Assembly (NCBI GenBank): GCA_964016875.1
Contig: OZ024724.1
Span: 41,593,820 to 41,657,819, forward strand
Source: Fallopia convolvulus
Lineage: Eukaryota > Streptophyta > Magnoliopsida > Caryophyllales > Polygonaceae
Reading direction: 5' to 3'
DNA length: 64,000 nt
Notes under the pieces: model-generated
Told to the model about the DNA's origin: nothing
The model's database searches: none
Seen by the model: the letters and a program-made list of their open reading frames with translations, nothing else
Shown here: piece by piece, positions 22,194-34,024 of the stretch
Numbering within the stretch: position 1 is the stretch's first letter
How the letters are laid out: each line of letters begins with the position of its first letter
Made by a program: the position numbers and the translations under genes

Positions 22194-22733
22194 ATGAATT
22201 TGTTAAAAAACAAACTAACATTTGAAAATCGCATAAAAATGAGAACAATGGATATGGATTTCTGAATTCTTACTCAGAGTATTAAAGAAAATCATTGATT
22301 GAACTCATTTCTTTCGTTCTCAAATTTACAAGTGAACTCTACCAGTAAAGAAACTAAGGGTGTAATTTTAATTTTAACCTTCTATACATTCCAGGATTAC
22401 CCTGGTTCTTCATTTGCAAAGTATTTGTTTATTTTAAGTAATTTAATCCTAATTTCAACCAAAAAAAATATATTGCTATAGTTAAGTAGAAAAAAAAGAC
22501 ATGTTAATGCACGCATTTGGATATGTATGAGTAGTTCAGAAATCATCTGAATGCTAGATATTATTTTATTTTTTTGATGGAAAATGCTAGATATTATTTT
22601 AGGATTCGACCAAAAAAATAAATTATTTTAGGATATTCAAAAGAAATAAAAACAGCCAAATCAGTTTTTAGGATTAGGATGATTGATGATTATATTTCTT
22701 TTGCTTATTAGATTAGGGGAGATCGTGTAAAAT
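22194..22733. other. intergenic upstream of calreticulin
   Basis: AT-rich. 22203-22217 shares a 15-base stretch (AACTAACATTTGAAA) with the old copia LTR, too short to prove a relationship. No gene seen. Confidence 0.4.
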
Positions 22734-22899
22734 CACGTGGAGGAAGAAACGAAACATGACAGTGGTAGTCCTGTAATACCCATTCAAACCAAGGTTAGTT
22801 GTGACACATAAAGCTGAATATTCCAGAAGAAATGCTGTTTGTGTGAGCTCCCAATGGCCGATTGACACGTCATCTCAATGACATGCAAATACCACGTGG
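22734..22899 (+). promoter_or_regulatory. calreticulin promoter: ACGT-core and UPR-like elements
   Basis: Two G-boxes (CACGTG at 22734-22739, CCACGTGG at 22892-22899) flank a block at 22851-22874. That block reads CCAAT, nine bases, then ACACG, one mismatch from the ER stress element CCAAT-N9-CCACG. The overlapping ATTGACACGTCATC resembles the plant UPR element ATTGGTCCACGTCATC with two bases missing. These sites suit an ER chaperone gene induced by bZIP factors in the unfolded protein response. Activity is inferred. Confidence 0.55.
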
Positions 22900-23062
22900 C
22901 AAAATTCTATTCGTTAATTTATTTTCCAATTTCCACCTAGGATTATATTAATTCTCACCCCCAATACTTTATACTTACTGCTTCCATTTCTGTGTACTTA
23001 TATTATTCAGCAGCTACGTTACATCTCAAATCTCACTCTTTCCTCTCTCTCTCCGTTTAGCA

Positions 23063-26000
23063 ATGGAGGTGTGGAGTCGAAACCCTAGCGTTATCTGTCT
23101 CCTTCTCATCTCCCTCTTCGCGATCTCTTCTGCTAAAGTCATCTTCGAAGAACGCTTTGAAGGTACACAGATCGACTCTCTTTCTGTTTTCTTTCCTGGT
23201 GCAAGCATCGCTAATTTGCACCTAGTTGACGATTTTTAATGCTGATTGGAATTGGTTAATGGTTTATTGAATTTATTTTTGTCCGATGGAGTTTTATAAG
23301 AAATTTGTGAAATGAGATTATCTTAATTTGAAATGTGCAATTGACAATTTCCTCTTATAGTTGGATCGGAGGATCATTCTATTTCTACACCCTACATGTG
23401 AAGTGTATATGTTTGGCATATGGTGTTGCGGATAGACTTGCATTGATTCGGTGGTGATTGATGTAATTATAGTTTTTTTGTCTGGATCTGATTTCTGTGG
23501 ATGCTTTTGGTCACACGAGATCCATATAAAATTCGATCTGGATCATTCTATAATAAGCTCTCTTGTGTTCTGTGATGTGAACTGCAAATCTTAGTTGCAT
23601 GCACTAGATCTGTTCTCACGTGCCTATAATATTATTTTTATTGCCTAACGTCTGTTAGTCCTCGCTGTTTTTATGACGGTCTGTACGTTCACAGTATCTT
23701 TGATCAATTTGGTGTCATTGTGATGTTTATCTCAGTAGTGTTCTTTTCATTTTGTTCAATTGAGTACTTTTATGATGTAATTCTGCTGTATTTAGTTTCT
23801 TCTTCCACATGTGGTACTTGTTGAGCCTGCATATACACGGGAATTATGAATTTTTATCCTTGTTTGCAGTGTAACTATCAAATTGTATTTGTTATCACTG
23901 CCTTTGAGTACGCTGATCTGGTGTTTATCTCATTACTGTACTTTTCAATTTTGTTCAATTGAGATTCTGCTGTATTTTTCCATCTTGTTTCTACATCTGA
24001 TACTTGTCATGTCTGCATTTACTGGGAAGTGGGAATGTTATTCTTGTGTGGAGTGCAATTATCAGTAATAATTTTTATCACTGCTCCTTTGAGAATGCTT
24101 ATGTGGTGCTTTGACTTCTCAGAGGGATGGGAGAACCGTTGGGTCAAATCCGAGTGGAAAAAGGACGAGAACATGGCTGGAGAGTGGAATTACACATCTG
24201 GTAAATGGAATGGTGATTCCAATGATAAAGGTATTTGACTCATACTATATCATTTTTGTTATCTGTTTGGTTTTCTTGTATTTACTAGTCTATTTACAAA
24301 GCTACGTTCTCTAGCTGCTTTGTAATGAAAATACTCTTTTCAGGCATCCAGACAAGTGAGGATTACAGGTTTTATGCTATATCTGCTGAGTTTCCTGAAT
24401 TCAGCAACAAGGATAAGACATTGGTCTTCCAGTTTTCTGTTAAGCATGAACAGAAGCTTGACTGTGGTGGTGGCTACATGAAGCTGCTCAGTGGTGATGT
24501 AGACCAAAAGAAATTCGGTGGAGACACCCCGTACAGGTTTGATCTTCTTGACATATTCGCTTTTGCTTATTTTTCTTATCCCTTGTGATTTTACTGATGT
24601 TCATGCCTTCTTCTGTGCAGTATTATGTTTGGACCTGATATTTGTGGCTACAGCACTAAAAAGGTCCATGCTATTCTGACACATAATGAGACAAACCACT
24701 TAATCAAGAAGGATGTTCCGTGTGAGACAGACCAGTTGACTCATGTTTACACATTCATTCTCCGCCCAGATGCTACATACAGCATTCTTATTGACAACCA
24801 GGAGAAACAAACTGGTAGTCTCTACAGTGACTGGAACATCCTCCCCCCAAGGACTATTAAAGATCCTGATGCCAAGAAGGTAAAATGTTAACTGCATCAG
24901 TAAAGTGTATTTCCTAGTTTTTTTGAGTTTTGCACTCCTGTAAATATTGAGTTTTGACATTTGTGCTGTAGCCTGAAGATTGGGATGACAAGGAGTACAT
25001 TCCTGACCCTGAAGACACAAAACCAGAGGTATTTTTACTTTGCTTCAAAATTTCATGCTTGATTGACATAGTTTTGATTAGTGCAACTGATACTTTTCTC
25101 CTTTTTCTTTAAAGGGATATGATGACATTCCCAAGGAGATTACTGATCCTGATGCTAAGAAGGTATAGTGTTAAAAGCAGTGAACTCGATGCTCTTTCAT
25201 TTGTACTTTTCAGTTTCACTTTGCTAATGGAATTTAATTGCAATTCTAGCCTGAGGATTGGGATGATGAGGAAGATGGTGAGTGGGTTGCCCCAACAATT
25301 CCAAACCCTGAGTACAAGGGCGAATGGAAGCCAAAGGTGTGTGCTTTTGACTTTGTTTTGACTGAAATTATAATTGAGCTCTATTAATGAATTACTAACT
25401 TATCATGTTCTTCAGAAAATTAAGAACCCCAACTACAAGGGCAAGTGGAAGGCTCCCATGATAGATAACCCAGGTTTATTTTCTGCATTTGTACTATTAA
25501 TGCATGACCAATGGTTGTTCTTCTTTTTGCATGGTACTGAAAAATATATATTCTGATATCTAAAACTTGCTTAATATACAGAATTCAAGGATGACCCAGA
25601 ACTTTATGTTTACCCCAACTTGAAGTATGTTGGTGTTGAGCTATGGCAGGTAGATCTCTTTCTTGATGCTATTCTGTGAGAACTGAGAACTCTTAATTCA
25701 TTTCAAAAACCTTTGGACTAAAGGAGAATTGCATTTGTTTTAGGTGAAATCTGGAACTCTGTTTGACAACGTATTGGTGTGTGATGATCCTGAGTATGCT
25801 AAGCGGTTGGCTGAAGAGACCTGGGGCAAGCAGAAAGATGTAAGCATCCACTGCTCTTTAATCTTGAGAAGTCAAAGTATGTTCATTACATTTTTTGCTT
25901 CATATTGACAAATCAATCTTCAACTTCCAGGCTGAGAAGGCTGCTTTTGAGGAGTATGAGAAAAAGAAAGAAGAGGAGGTAAAACCTTAATGTGTTTTAA

Positions 26001-26382
26001 GATATGCTACCAAAGTTACTTCAGGTGTGTAAATATTTGCTGACCCTTTGCTTCTCTCTTCATCTGCAGGAATCTAAGAATGCACCAGAGTCCGATGTAA
26101 TGGCTTCATCTTAATATCTGGTTTCAGAATTCAATCTTGTGCTACATAGTGCTCAGTTATCCTAACTCGAGAGGTCTTATTTTTCAGGATGAACACGATG
26201 ATGCAGATGCCGATGAAGATGACTCAGCGGATGCTGAGGAAGATGAGAAGCATGTAAGTTTCCATCATTTTCATGCTTCAGATGATTTCTCTAAAACATA
26301 CCAATCCTTTTGTCGGGCTTATTTATTTATTGTGGGTGCTTATATGCTGCTGGTTGTGTGGCATCTGCAGGATGAGCTCTGA
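23063..26382 (+). CDS. CRT: calreticulin, ER calcium-binding lectin chaperone (14 exons)
   Basis: Exons: 23063-23162, 24123-24230, 24344-24536, 24621-24879, 24972-25028, 25115-25162, 25250-25336, 25416-25473, 25582-25649, 25744-25839, 25931-25978, 26070-26096, 26188-26253, 26371-26382. All introns are GT-AG, the phases agree, and the total is 408 codons plus TGA. Residues 1-24 are a signal peptide ending in SSA. The N-domain carries the cysteine pair C110/C142 (KLDCGGGY, DICGYS) and N-glycosylation sequons at N56 and N156. The P-domain (about 213-315) has the DPDAKKPEDWDD and NPEYKGEW/NPNYKGKW repeats. The acidic C-domain ends HDEL, the ER retrieval signal. Calreticulin folds glycoproteins with monoglucosylated glycans and buffers calcium in the ER lumen. 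No defect is seen. Confidence 0.97.
23735..24100 (+). repeat. diverged tandem duplication in calreticulin intron 1
   Basis: Two copies of a segment of about 200 bp lie head to tail in the 960-bp first intron. Shared landmarks are TTTGTTCAAT (23751 and 23950), TTCTGCTGTATTT, and the TTATCACTGC...TTTGAG...GCT block near the end of each copy. Confidence 0.65.
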
Positions 26383-27082
26383 AGGTGGTAGTATTTTAAG
26401 GCTGATCTGATCCCGTCCACAGGAAACAGTTTTCCTTGGTTTTTCATATGTTTAGCTCCTAGGTTTGTGGTAGGGATGGAAAAAGGAGAAATTACTGGTT
26501 GTTTTCTATGTGAGCACTTTTGTTTTTGAGGTGCAAAAGCACGTTGTGTTAGTGGAATGATGGGAGGAGTGTTTTCTAGCTGAAAAAGCAGAAGCAAACA
26601 GTTTACTGATTTTGCACTTGCTTTCAACTTTGATCTATTCATCAACACAAACGCACATGTTTTTAGTAGTCCCAGTATTCATTCCCTTGTTCTTTTATTC
26701 TAAAAGGAAAGCAAATTGGTTTGAAATAATCTGAACCATACACTACATGGATGGATAACTGTTATTTTAAACCGACTTTACTTGTCAAAACTAGCTCCAA
26801 CTTGAGTCCGCAAGTGAAGCGATAGCCATCAAAATGTGAATATTTCCGGTCTTGAAATGTAGTGAATCATGAAAAACCCTTATTTAATTTGTTCCAATAA
26901 TATCTGATTCAGTGCCAGTGTAACATGGCCGTTTAGTGCTATACATAACATAATTATTACTTTATTAAGAAAGAAGTAAGCTAAGAAATACAAAAAGCAT
27001 CTTTCAATGTAAAAATGACGCATCTCTCAAAAGTTGTATATTCCACAGTCCACACCGAGAGGGGGTAGTATGAATTTGGTGG
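26383..27082. other. calreticulin 3' UTR and tail-to-tail spacer
   Basis: Holds the 3' UTRs of the two convergent genes. I see no clear AATAAA to fix either polyadenylation site and no further gene. Confidence 0.5.
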
Positions 27083-28032
27083 TCAGGCCTTGGGCTTCTT
27101 CACAACGACGACAGGGCAGCTGGCTTTTTGCACGCAGTCACCGCTCACACTCCCCATTAGTGCTCTGCAAAACACCAAAACATATATGCTCTTAATTATC
27201 ACTTCAATTTCTTATTTCATTTAACAGGAATTTTTAAATTACTATATCTAGGAGGAAAACTGGAAAAGAATACTACTATCATCACAAGTATGGGTTACCT
27301 GGCAGTAGGGCCGTATCCGTGGCTTCCCATGACAAGCAAATCAGCAGCCAGCGTGTCCGCTATCTGACAAATCAAGTCCGTTGGATTGCCTTCTTCGACT
27401 TTAGCGTCCACCTTAACCTGCACCTCAACCATAGTCAATCAATCAATCAATCAGCTTATTCGATTCCTCCTAGCTAGTTCACAATTTTACTCTGAATGAA
27501 AAAAAGAGAGAAAAAAATGCTGTAAATTGTTAAGAAACTCACATCGTAGCCCTCGCATATCTTCTTGGCTTTCTCTGTGACCCAACAGGCCATTTTCTCA
27601 TCCCTCCAGTCTTGTGAAAACAGCACATCATGGCTATACATGTCCGCTGCATTATTTTTGAACAATTACTCCGAATTAATATTCAGTATGTGTTATTCTA
27701 GCTATTTTTCAGTTTTCATTTTGAGAGTTTCTAAACTCAAGTATTAAGTTAGTTCATGATCGATATACGTACCATTTATCGAATTCCTAGGAGAAAAAGA
27801 AAAACTAAATATATAAATGAGTATTAAAAGGGATAAAAAAGATACCAGATAGTGGTTTGTCTTGTAGAGGGAAGACAAGGGTTGGGCGCTTGACATGGAG
27901 AAGGGTAAGGGCAATTTGGGTATTTTCGGAGCTCTTGATGTTGTTGAGACACCATGAGAGTGCATGCAAGCTCTCCTCGCTCTCATCCACTGCCACCAGG
28001 ACCTTCCTCTCTTCTGCCGCCACGTGTCCCAT
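27083..28032 (-). CDS. universal stress protein A-like domain protein (4 exons)
   Basis: Exons on the - strand: 28032-27846, 27646-27543, 27417-27299, 27164-27083. All introns are GT-AG and the product is 163 residues, the usual size of a single-domain plant USP. The N-terminal strand KVLVAVDESEES contains the conserved Asp16. The ATP-binding loop G-x2-G-x9-G-S is present (G128, G131, G141, S142), followed by QKASCPVVVVKKPKA, the standard C-terminal strand. No signal peptide is seen, so it is probably cytosolic or nuclear. Plant members respond to hypoxia, drought and other stress and usually dimerise; the specific role here is unknown. A TATA-like TATATAAATAGG lies about 90 bp upstream. Confidence 0.95.
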
Positions 28033-28120
28033 CTAGAGAGATTTGGTTAATCAATTTTCACTTTTATGAATTATTTTGGTGGGTATTGCAAGTTCTGAAG
28101 AACAGAGCGCTCTGCCTCGC

Positions 28121-28132
28121 CCTATTTATATA
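28121..28132 (-). promoter_or_regulatory. TATA box of the universal stress protein gene
   Basis: TATATAAATAGG on the - strand, 89 bases upstream of the ATG at 28032, leaving room for a short 5' UTR. Confidence 0.65.
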
Positions 28133-28139
28133 TACCACC

Positions 28140-28528
28140 AGGGAAAGAGAATAAGCAACAGCATATACGTGTGGAAGGGTAAAACGGTAAAACACTTGAA
28201 AAAAGGGAGATTATAAAATATAAATAATAATCAAAGGGTCGAATTTTCTAAGGGGTGATGCTGCTGGTGCATGCGAGTAGTCGGTATACAAGTAAAGGAT
28301 TTACGCGATGCGCAACTGGTTTTAAGCATCTAATATTCTCAGGTATTGGCTTCTGTTTCTCCAAGTGTCAAACCTAAAAACCAAAGATCAAACTAAATGT
28401 TCCTTCAACTATGAAAGGGGTCACCCATGTTGAACAAGTAGGCTGCTTGTGTTACTAGAAACATTGAATTCCCTTTTGAATATTAGTAGATCGATATAAT
28501 TAATATTTGTCTTTGTTTCTTCAATTGT
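28140..28528. other. intergenic, nothing recognised
   Basis: No ORF or repeat that I can support between the USP promoter and the CACTA element. Confidence 0.45.
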
Positions 28529-29944
28529 ACGCACTACTAGAAATAGCGTTATTTTAAGACGCTTTATCCTCGACGCTTTAGGACTCCGTCGGGGATGAAT
28601 TTAGGCGCGCGGTTGGGTTAATGTAACTTTCGACGCTTTTTGATGTCGTAAATTAAAAATATTGTGTTTTGACATTTAAAAGTGTCGGAATATTCAGGGA
28701 AAAAAAAATTAAGGCGCCAGAATTTTGATACCCGCGCGTCTTTACCCTAATTTTCCCTTTTCCCTTTCAATTTCCATTTCCACCGTCTTCTTTCCTAAAC
28801 CCTAACTCTCAATTGCTCTTTTGGAATGTCCACTACTCTCTAGCTCTTGCGAGATTCAGATGAATTAGCACCCATCCAAGGTAAAAAGAGAGAAATAATC
28901 AACAAATTTTGCGTTTCCCTTCATTTCACGTTTCTGATTTAGGGATTTTTTTGTTTGGATAGGACTCTAGGTGAGCTGGGGTGCAATTCGTCTCTGTTGC
29001 CGTTGCTCAGCACGGTCTCGAACACTCGCTTGACCTCTTACGCCATCGTTGACGTGCGTGCCTTTTGCGAGCTCTCTTAGGCTACCTTCCATCACAATTG
29101 TCAAGATCGCTAATTTGTGAGTTGCTTCTTCAAGCTAGTATTGTGTGACCATTTGTTCTGATTTCTGGTTCCTTTTTAAGTTTCATGTGTTGTCATAATA
29201 AAGGTGGCTTCACTGGTTTGGTTTTGCATCTTGCTGGTTGTTGTTGGCACTTCTTCAAACGGATCAAATTGAGAGTTAAAAGGTCCGCTAATATTTTTGT
29301 CTTTCTTTCTCTTCAGTATTATTCTCTCGACATCACATATTTCAAGTCTTCTCGTGATTCTCATCTTCTGGATAAAGCGTCAAATAGTATATCCATCTTT
29401 CTTAATTTGTCTCTTTTCCACTTATTCAGAAGCGCTTAGGAATAAAATTGCTTTTTAGTGAGGACTCATGATCATGTATAATAATAATGTTTTCAAGAAG
29501 CATATAAACCTTGGGATTTATTATTCATTTACCTTAGATCATAGGTTGTGTTATTTTGAAAACGTACTAATCAATTTGTGCAAGTTTAGCACCATCTTTC
29601 ATATTCTGTATATGGCTATTTATAAGGTAAACCTTAAGCTCAAAACTCCCCCATAGAAAATTGAAGTGATAAGAAATTAATTAATTTGTTGTAGAAGCTT
29701 GAAAATTGCTATTCTTCCTCTACTAAATTATAATATTTATTTATAAAATGACATTATTCAATTACAAATAAGTCAAACCAATTAACAGGACAGGTTTGCT
29801 TGTAACGGATGGCAATGCAAGTGCTCTGAGAAGTATACAATAGAGTCTAGTTCACCCTTGATAACTATGCTTGCCTGATTTGAAAATGTTTCTATAATTT
29901 GTGCCTCTCCAATACTTACAGTATGTGGACTTTTAATTATGCAG

Positions 29945-30027
29945 CTGAAAAGCTTGAGCAAGCAGAGAGCCAACAGGCTCAGTCACGTTTTGTCTCCTTA
30001 ATTGGCCCGCAACAAAAGAAGAAAGAG
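29945..30027 (+). other. exon-like segment of unknown origin inside the CACTA element
   Basis: Flanked by GCAG and GTTAGT. In the one long open frame it reads EKLEQAESQQAQSRFVSL then IGPQQKKKE. Composition (Glu/Gln/Lys, helical) differs from the surrounding AT-rich sequence. It could be a captured host exon or part of the element's own leader. I do not recognise the parent protein. Confidence 0.4.
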
Positions 30028-30760
30028 GTTAGTTGATCTTTTGTGGTTGGTTTTAATCTTTTATTGATCTCTTTCAAGAATCCATATTCTGATATTCCAC
30101 ATATATGACTATATGAGATGTGATCCTTCTTGCATTGTGAAATGAAGAAATTACAATAGTATTTGAAAGGTACACACTTTAGAGATAAAAGTTTTCACAA
30201 ATATTAATACAATTCTCTTTTCCCATTAAAAATTAGCATAGAAAATACTACAGTTAGATTGAAAAGATGGTTGTTTACTATTTCTGTTTCAAAGCCTCAT
30301 TTTCATAGTCGTTTTTTACCATAACATCCATCATCAAGTTAGCAAATTATTTATGCACTATATTTAAAGATAGCTAGGGGTGAATATCAAATTTCTATGG
30401 CTGTCAAAACTGAGTACTTTACTTGCTGTGTTTTCTCTGTTTGTGGAGAATCATCACTATTATACATTTTTTGTCCTTTCATTCTAATACACTACCTGAA
30501 CTTTGCATCTTGTTAGGTTTATGACCCTCTTTTCTAATCAGTCTTGTGTTTAAAGCTCTTTTGCCTCTTGTTTTTAATTTTTTTCAATTCATTCCTTAAC
30601 TTTCAGTTACAGATGAAGCATTTGTGCCTTTGTGTTCTAGATACTTAGGTGTGTTGGTTGAATTTCTGTTTTTAAATTGTTTCATTATAATTTGTACACT
30701 CTTCTTTATGTAGTTAGATCATAACTAAAATTCTAAAAAAGTCATGTTCAAAATGTAGGC

Positions 30761-31426
30761 ATGGACACAAGTTGGATTAATCTTCCAAATAATCATGAAG
30801 ATTATATAAATGGAGTTATCAAGTTTATAAAATTAGCTAAAGAAAACCTTGTAGAGGGTAGAACTCGATGTCCATGTAAAAAGTGTAAAGTAGGTAAGTG
30901 GTTGCTTGTGGATGAAGTAGAACACCATCTTTTATTTCATGGATTTTACAAGTCTTACAAGAATTGGATTCATCATGGAAAAGGAGACTTAGTTTCGCGT
31001 ATGCTTGGACATGATACGGGAAGTACTAGTGATATGAGCTTGAACAATGAAGATGTAGTTGTAGGTCAAGATGATATGAGAGGATTACTAACTGCAGCTT
31101 TTGGTCCTAACATTACCAATTCCAATTTTCATCAAAACAATTTGCCTACACCAAATAATGTAGCGGATGAATATTTTGATGTGGGTGTAGAACCTGAACC
31201 CCATAGCCATTTTTCTTCTCAAAAGTATGATGATGTTGAAAATGCCAAGTATCAAAAGTTAGCAGAAGCTGCTGATGAGGAACTTTACGTGGGTTGTACC
31301 TCCTTTTCAAAATTGTCATTTCTTCTAAACTTATTTCACCTCAAGTCTTCATTTCATTGGAGTGTCGAGTCCTTTAATATGTTGCTCAAACTTAGATCTC
31401 GATGTGGCAAAGTCAAAAAAAATTAG
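30761..31426 (+). pseudogene. TNPD-like transposase, N-terminal part only
   Basis: The 221-residue frame begins MDTSWINLPN and contains the Cys-rich transposase-associated domain (TRCPCKKCKVGKW, HHLLFHGF, YKNWIHHG) that precedes the Tnp2 catalytic domain in plant CACTA elements. The first residues of the Tnp2 region are present near the end (HLKSSFHWSVESFNMLLKL). The frame then jumps into sequence of the TNPA part and stops. The catalytic core is absent, so the product cannot cut DNA. The junction lies in a 15-bp direct repeat (about 31394-31436). Confidence 0.85.
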
Positions 31427-31589
31427 ATCTCGATGTGTGAAGTCTTGTGGTCCCTGCTTGGCCTGGTGATATAAGTTTTGATGAAAGAGAGGCTTTGACT
31501 ATTGGTAAAATCTTCTAAACTATTGTTTTTTTTATTTTTTAGTTTCTCTTCCATACAAATTTCTGTCAAATAATAATTTGTTTCCACAG

Positions 31590-33709
31590 ATGTTGAAGGA
31601 AACAATAAATTGTTAAGTGGACCAATACAACCTCTAGATATTGATAATCTTGAGGTTGGAGTCAGGTGCGTTGTTAGCTTCAATGAATTCAACCAACCAA
31701 TTCGAAAAGGTGGTTCTGTTCTAGTTAAATACCTTGCTTATTTGGCAAGAATTGAGAGATTTTGCCCCATTGGAGTAAAAAGATGGCCCCGTGTGCACCG
31801 ACATTATAAGGCTGATATCATTAAAGTAGTTCGAGTAAGTGTTCTCTAATATTTTAAATTTGGTTTATGTCTAAAGTTTATTAGATGTTTGAATGTTATT
31901 TTTCTATGCTATAGGCAAAATTTGTGATTCCAGATGGACTTTTGTTTAATAAAGTTATACTTAAGCATGTTGGCAAACACTGGAGGCAATATAAATATCA
32001 TTTGAAGTCTTTGAAATTTGACCCAATGAAGAGGACAAAAGAAGAAACTATTAAGGATGTCCCTCCAGGACACACCCTTCTTAGCTGGACGAATTTGGTT
32101 GAATATTGGTATTCTGACGAGAGTGAGGTTGGATCTTACATGCATTAATATCTTACAATTGCTTAGTAGTTCATTAAATTTACAAGTACTTGGTATTTTG
32201 ATGAAGTTTCTTGAATCTATTATATATTACCTTACTAATGCTTTATGAATCTTGTAGAAATTGTCTAAGTCTGGTAAGGAAGCAAGAGCATCCCAAAATC
32301 ACGTACATACTACTGGATCCACAAGTTATGCTAATAAGCGAGCTGATTTCGTATGATTTTTTCTTCATTATTAAATTATTTCCTTAACCTCAATTATACA
32401 TCATGTAATATAGTTACTGATTCTATCTATGTTAGGTTGAAGCTAAGGGAAAACAACCTAGTCATTTGGAGTTTTTTGAGCTGACTCACACTAAAATTGG
32501 AGGAGGCTTTGTTGAAAATACACTATCTTCACAATTTTTGGTACATGTTTATATTTATTATTTGCAATTATCTTATATTTCTTATTTTCTTTATTAATAT
32601 TTTTATGTAAATGTTACCTTATTTTTCATATGGAATAGGAAGAAGCAAATGCTGAAGTTGAAGAACTTATTCGTAATTCTTCACCTACAAAGTCTCGTAC
32701 TGAAATTGAGAATGATGTCTTTAAGAAGCTAATGTATGAGGATGAGAATCCCAAGAGACCAATTGGCTTTGGCTTTGGAGTTAATCAAAGTGACGTTTTT
32801 GGAGTTAATGAAATCTTAAGGAAAACAAGAGGTGCTTCTACAAGTGCAGCCAATGGTTCTGCTGAAATGGAAAACATGAGAGCAAAGATGATAAATATGC
32901 AAAAGAAAAATGAAGAGCTTCGTGCCAAGGTTGATCAAAGAACTAAAAGGGTCGATCAAACTAATTTGATCTTGCTCCAAGCACTTGATGCGATTCGTAC
33001 GGGAAAAGTTTCTGATGAGTTCTTTGCTTGTGCTCAATCCGCATTGCGTGGGCCTAATTCTCAGGTTTGATTCTAAATTTACTTTGAATTTTTTTTTGAT
33101 ATAGTAGTGTAATGGTATTAGCATTTTGATGTTGTTGATCGTTTTTAGATGATCTGCTAAGAATACATATGTCTTATATACCAGCTGCTAATTTGATAAA
33201 TTATTGAGTTTATTTTGATGTTGTTGTTTTGTAATTGCAATCTATGGCTTGTTGTTGCTGTATGCTAGTTTATTTTGATGTTGTTGTTGTTGTGTAATTG
33301 CAATTTGTGGGTTGTTGTTACTGTATGCTAGTTTATTTTGATGTAGTTGCTATCTTATATACCAACTTTATAAAAAGGAATGCAAAGTTTATCTAAAAGG
33401 AATGCTAGTTTATCTAAAAGGAATGCTAGTTTATTTTGATGTAGTTCTTGTCTAAAATGTGAGTTATATATAACATGGTACAATTGGTGATGTAGTTGAT
33501 GGTGATATAGTAGTTTATTTTGATGTAGTTGATGGTGCTTATGAGTTGTGATTGTGTGATGGTTGCTTCGGCATCAAGTGGTAGTTTATTGTTTCAATTC
33601 TATGAAGAATTTTGATATTGATTTAATCTTTTTTTTGTCTTGTGTGAAGGTTGCTTCGACATCAAGTGGTAATAGTACCCGCAATGGATCGGACCATGTT
33701 CCCATGTGA
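31590..33709 (+). CDS. TNPA-like Ptta/En/Spm accessory transposase (6 exons visible)
   Basis: Exons 31590-31834, 31915-32127, 32258-32350, 32436-32540, 32639-33064 and 33650-33709 join in one frame with GT-AG introns and end in TGA. The first exon begins inside a codon, so the true start lies upstream across the deletion junction. Recognisable blocks are WPRVHRHYKADI, HVGKHWRQYKYHLK, DVPPGHTLLSWTNLVEYW and, after a variable linker, FELTHTKIGGGF with a coiled coil (MRAKMINMQKKNEELRAKVDQR). These are the marks of the plant Ptta/En/Spm transposase family, thought to bind subterminal repeats. The frame is undamaged after its first exon, so a protein could still be made from a read-through start. 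Confidence 0.8.
33190..33440 (+). repeat. minisatellite in the last TNPA intron
   Basis: Units of about 60-70 bp sharing GCTAGTTTATTTTGATGTTG and TGTAATTGCAAT occur two to three times, followed by three copies of a unit of about 22 bp around AAAAGGAATGCTAGTTTAT. Confidence 0.65.
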
Positions 33710-33997
33710 AGCTCCCCAAGCTAAAAGAACTGTGATTAGCTAACTAGTTGCTTTTTGACATCTCAAGACCTTAGCAATACAAACTAGTTACCTTTTGATT
33801 GGGTAGTAGGACTAGTAAGCATGGTCTTCATGATCTAACAAATTATGATCATATATTATACATTTTGTTTAGATACAGCTATTCAATGTTGATGAAATGG
33901 CATGCATCTATAAATCTATTTTGTTTCTAGTAATCAATATTTATCATGAAAATTCAGCTTTATTTTAAGGAAATTTTGATATTGATGAAATGGAATG

Positions 33998-34024
33998 CAT
34001 ATATATATATATGTATATATATAT
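33998..34024. repeat. (AT)n microsatellite
   Basis: Near-pure AT dinucleotides with one TG interruption, inside the CACTA 3' region. Confidence 0.7.

Noticed and set aside
22203..22217. 15-base match to the old copia LTR (5058-5072), considered as a 3' LTR
   Set aside because: The match does not extend on either side; no polypurine tract or LTR end could be found.
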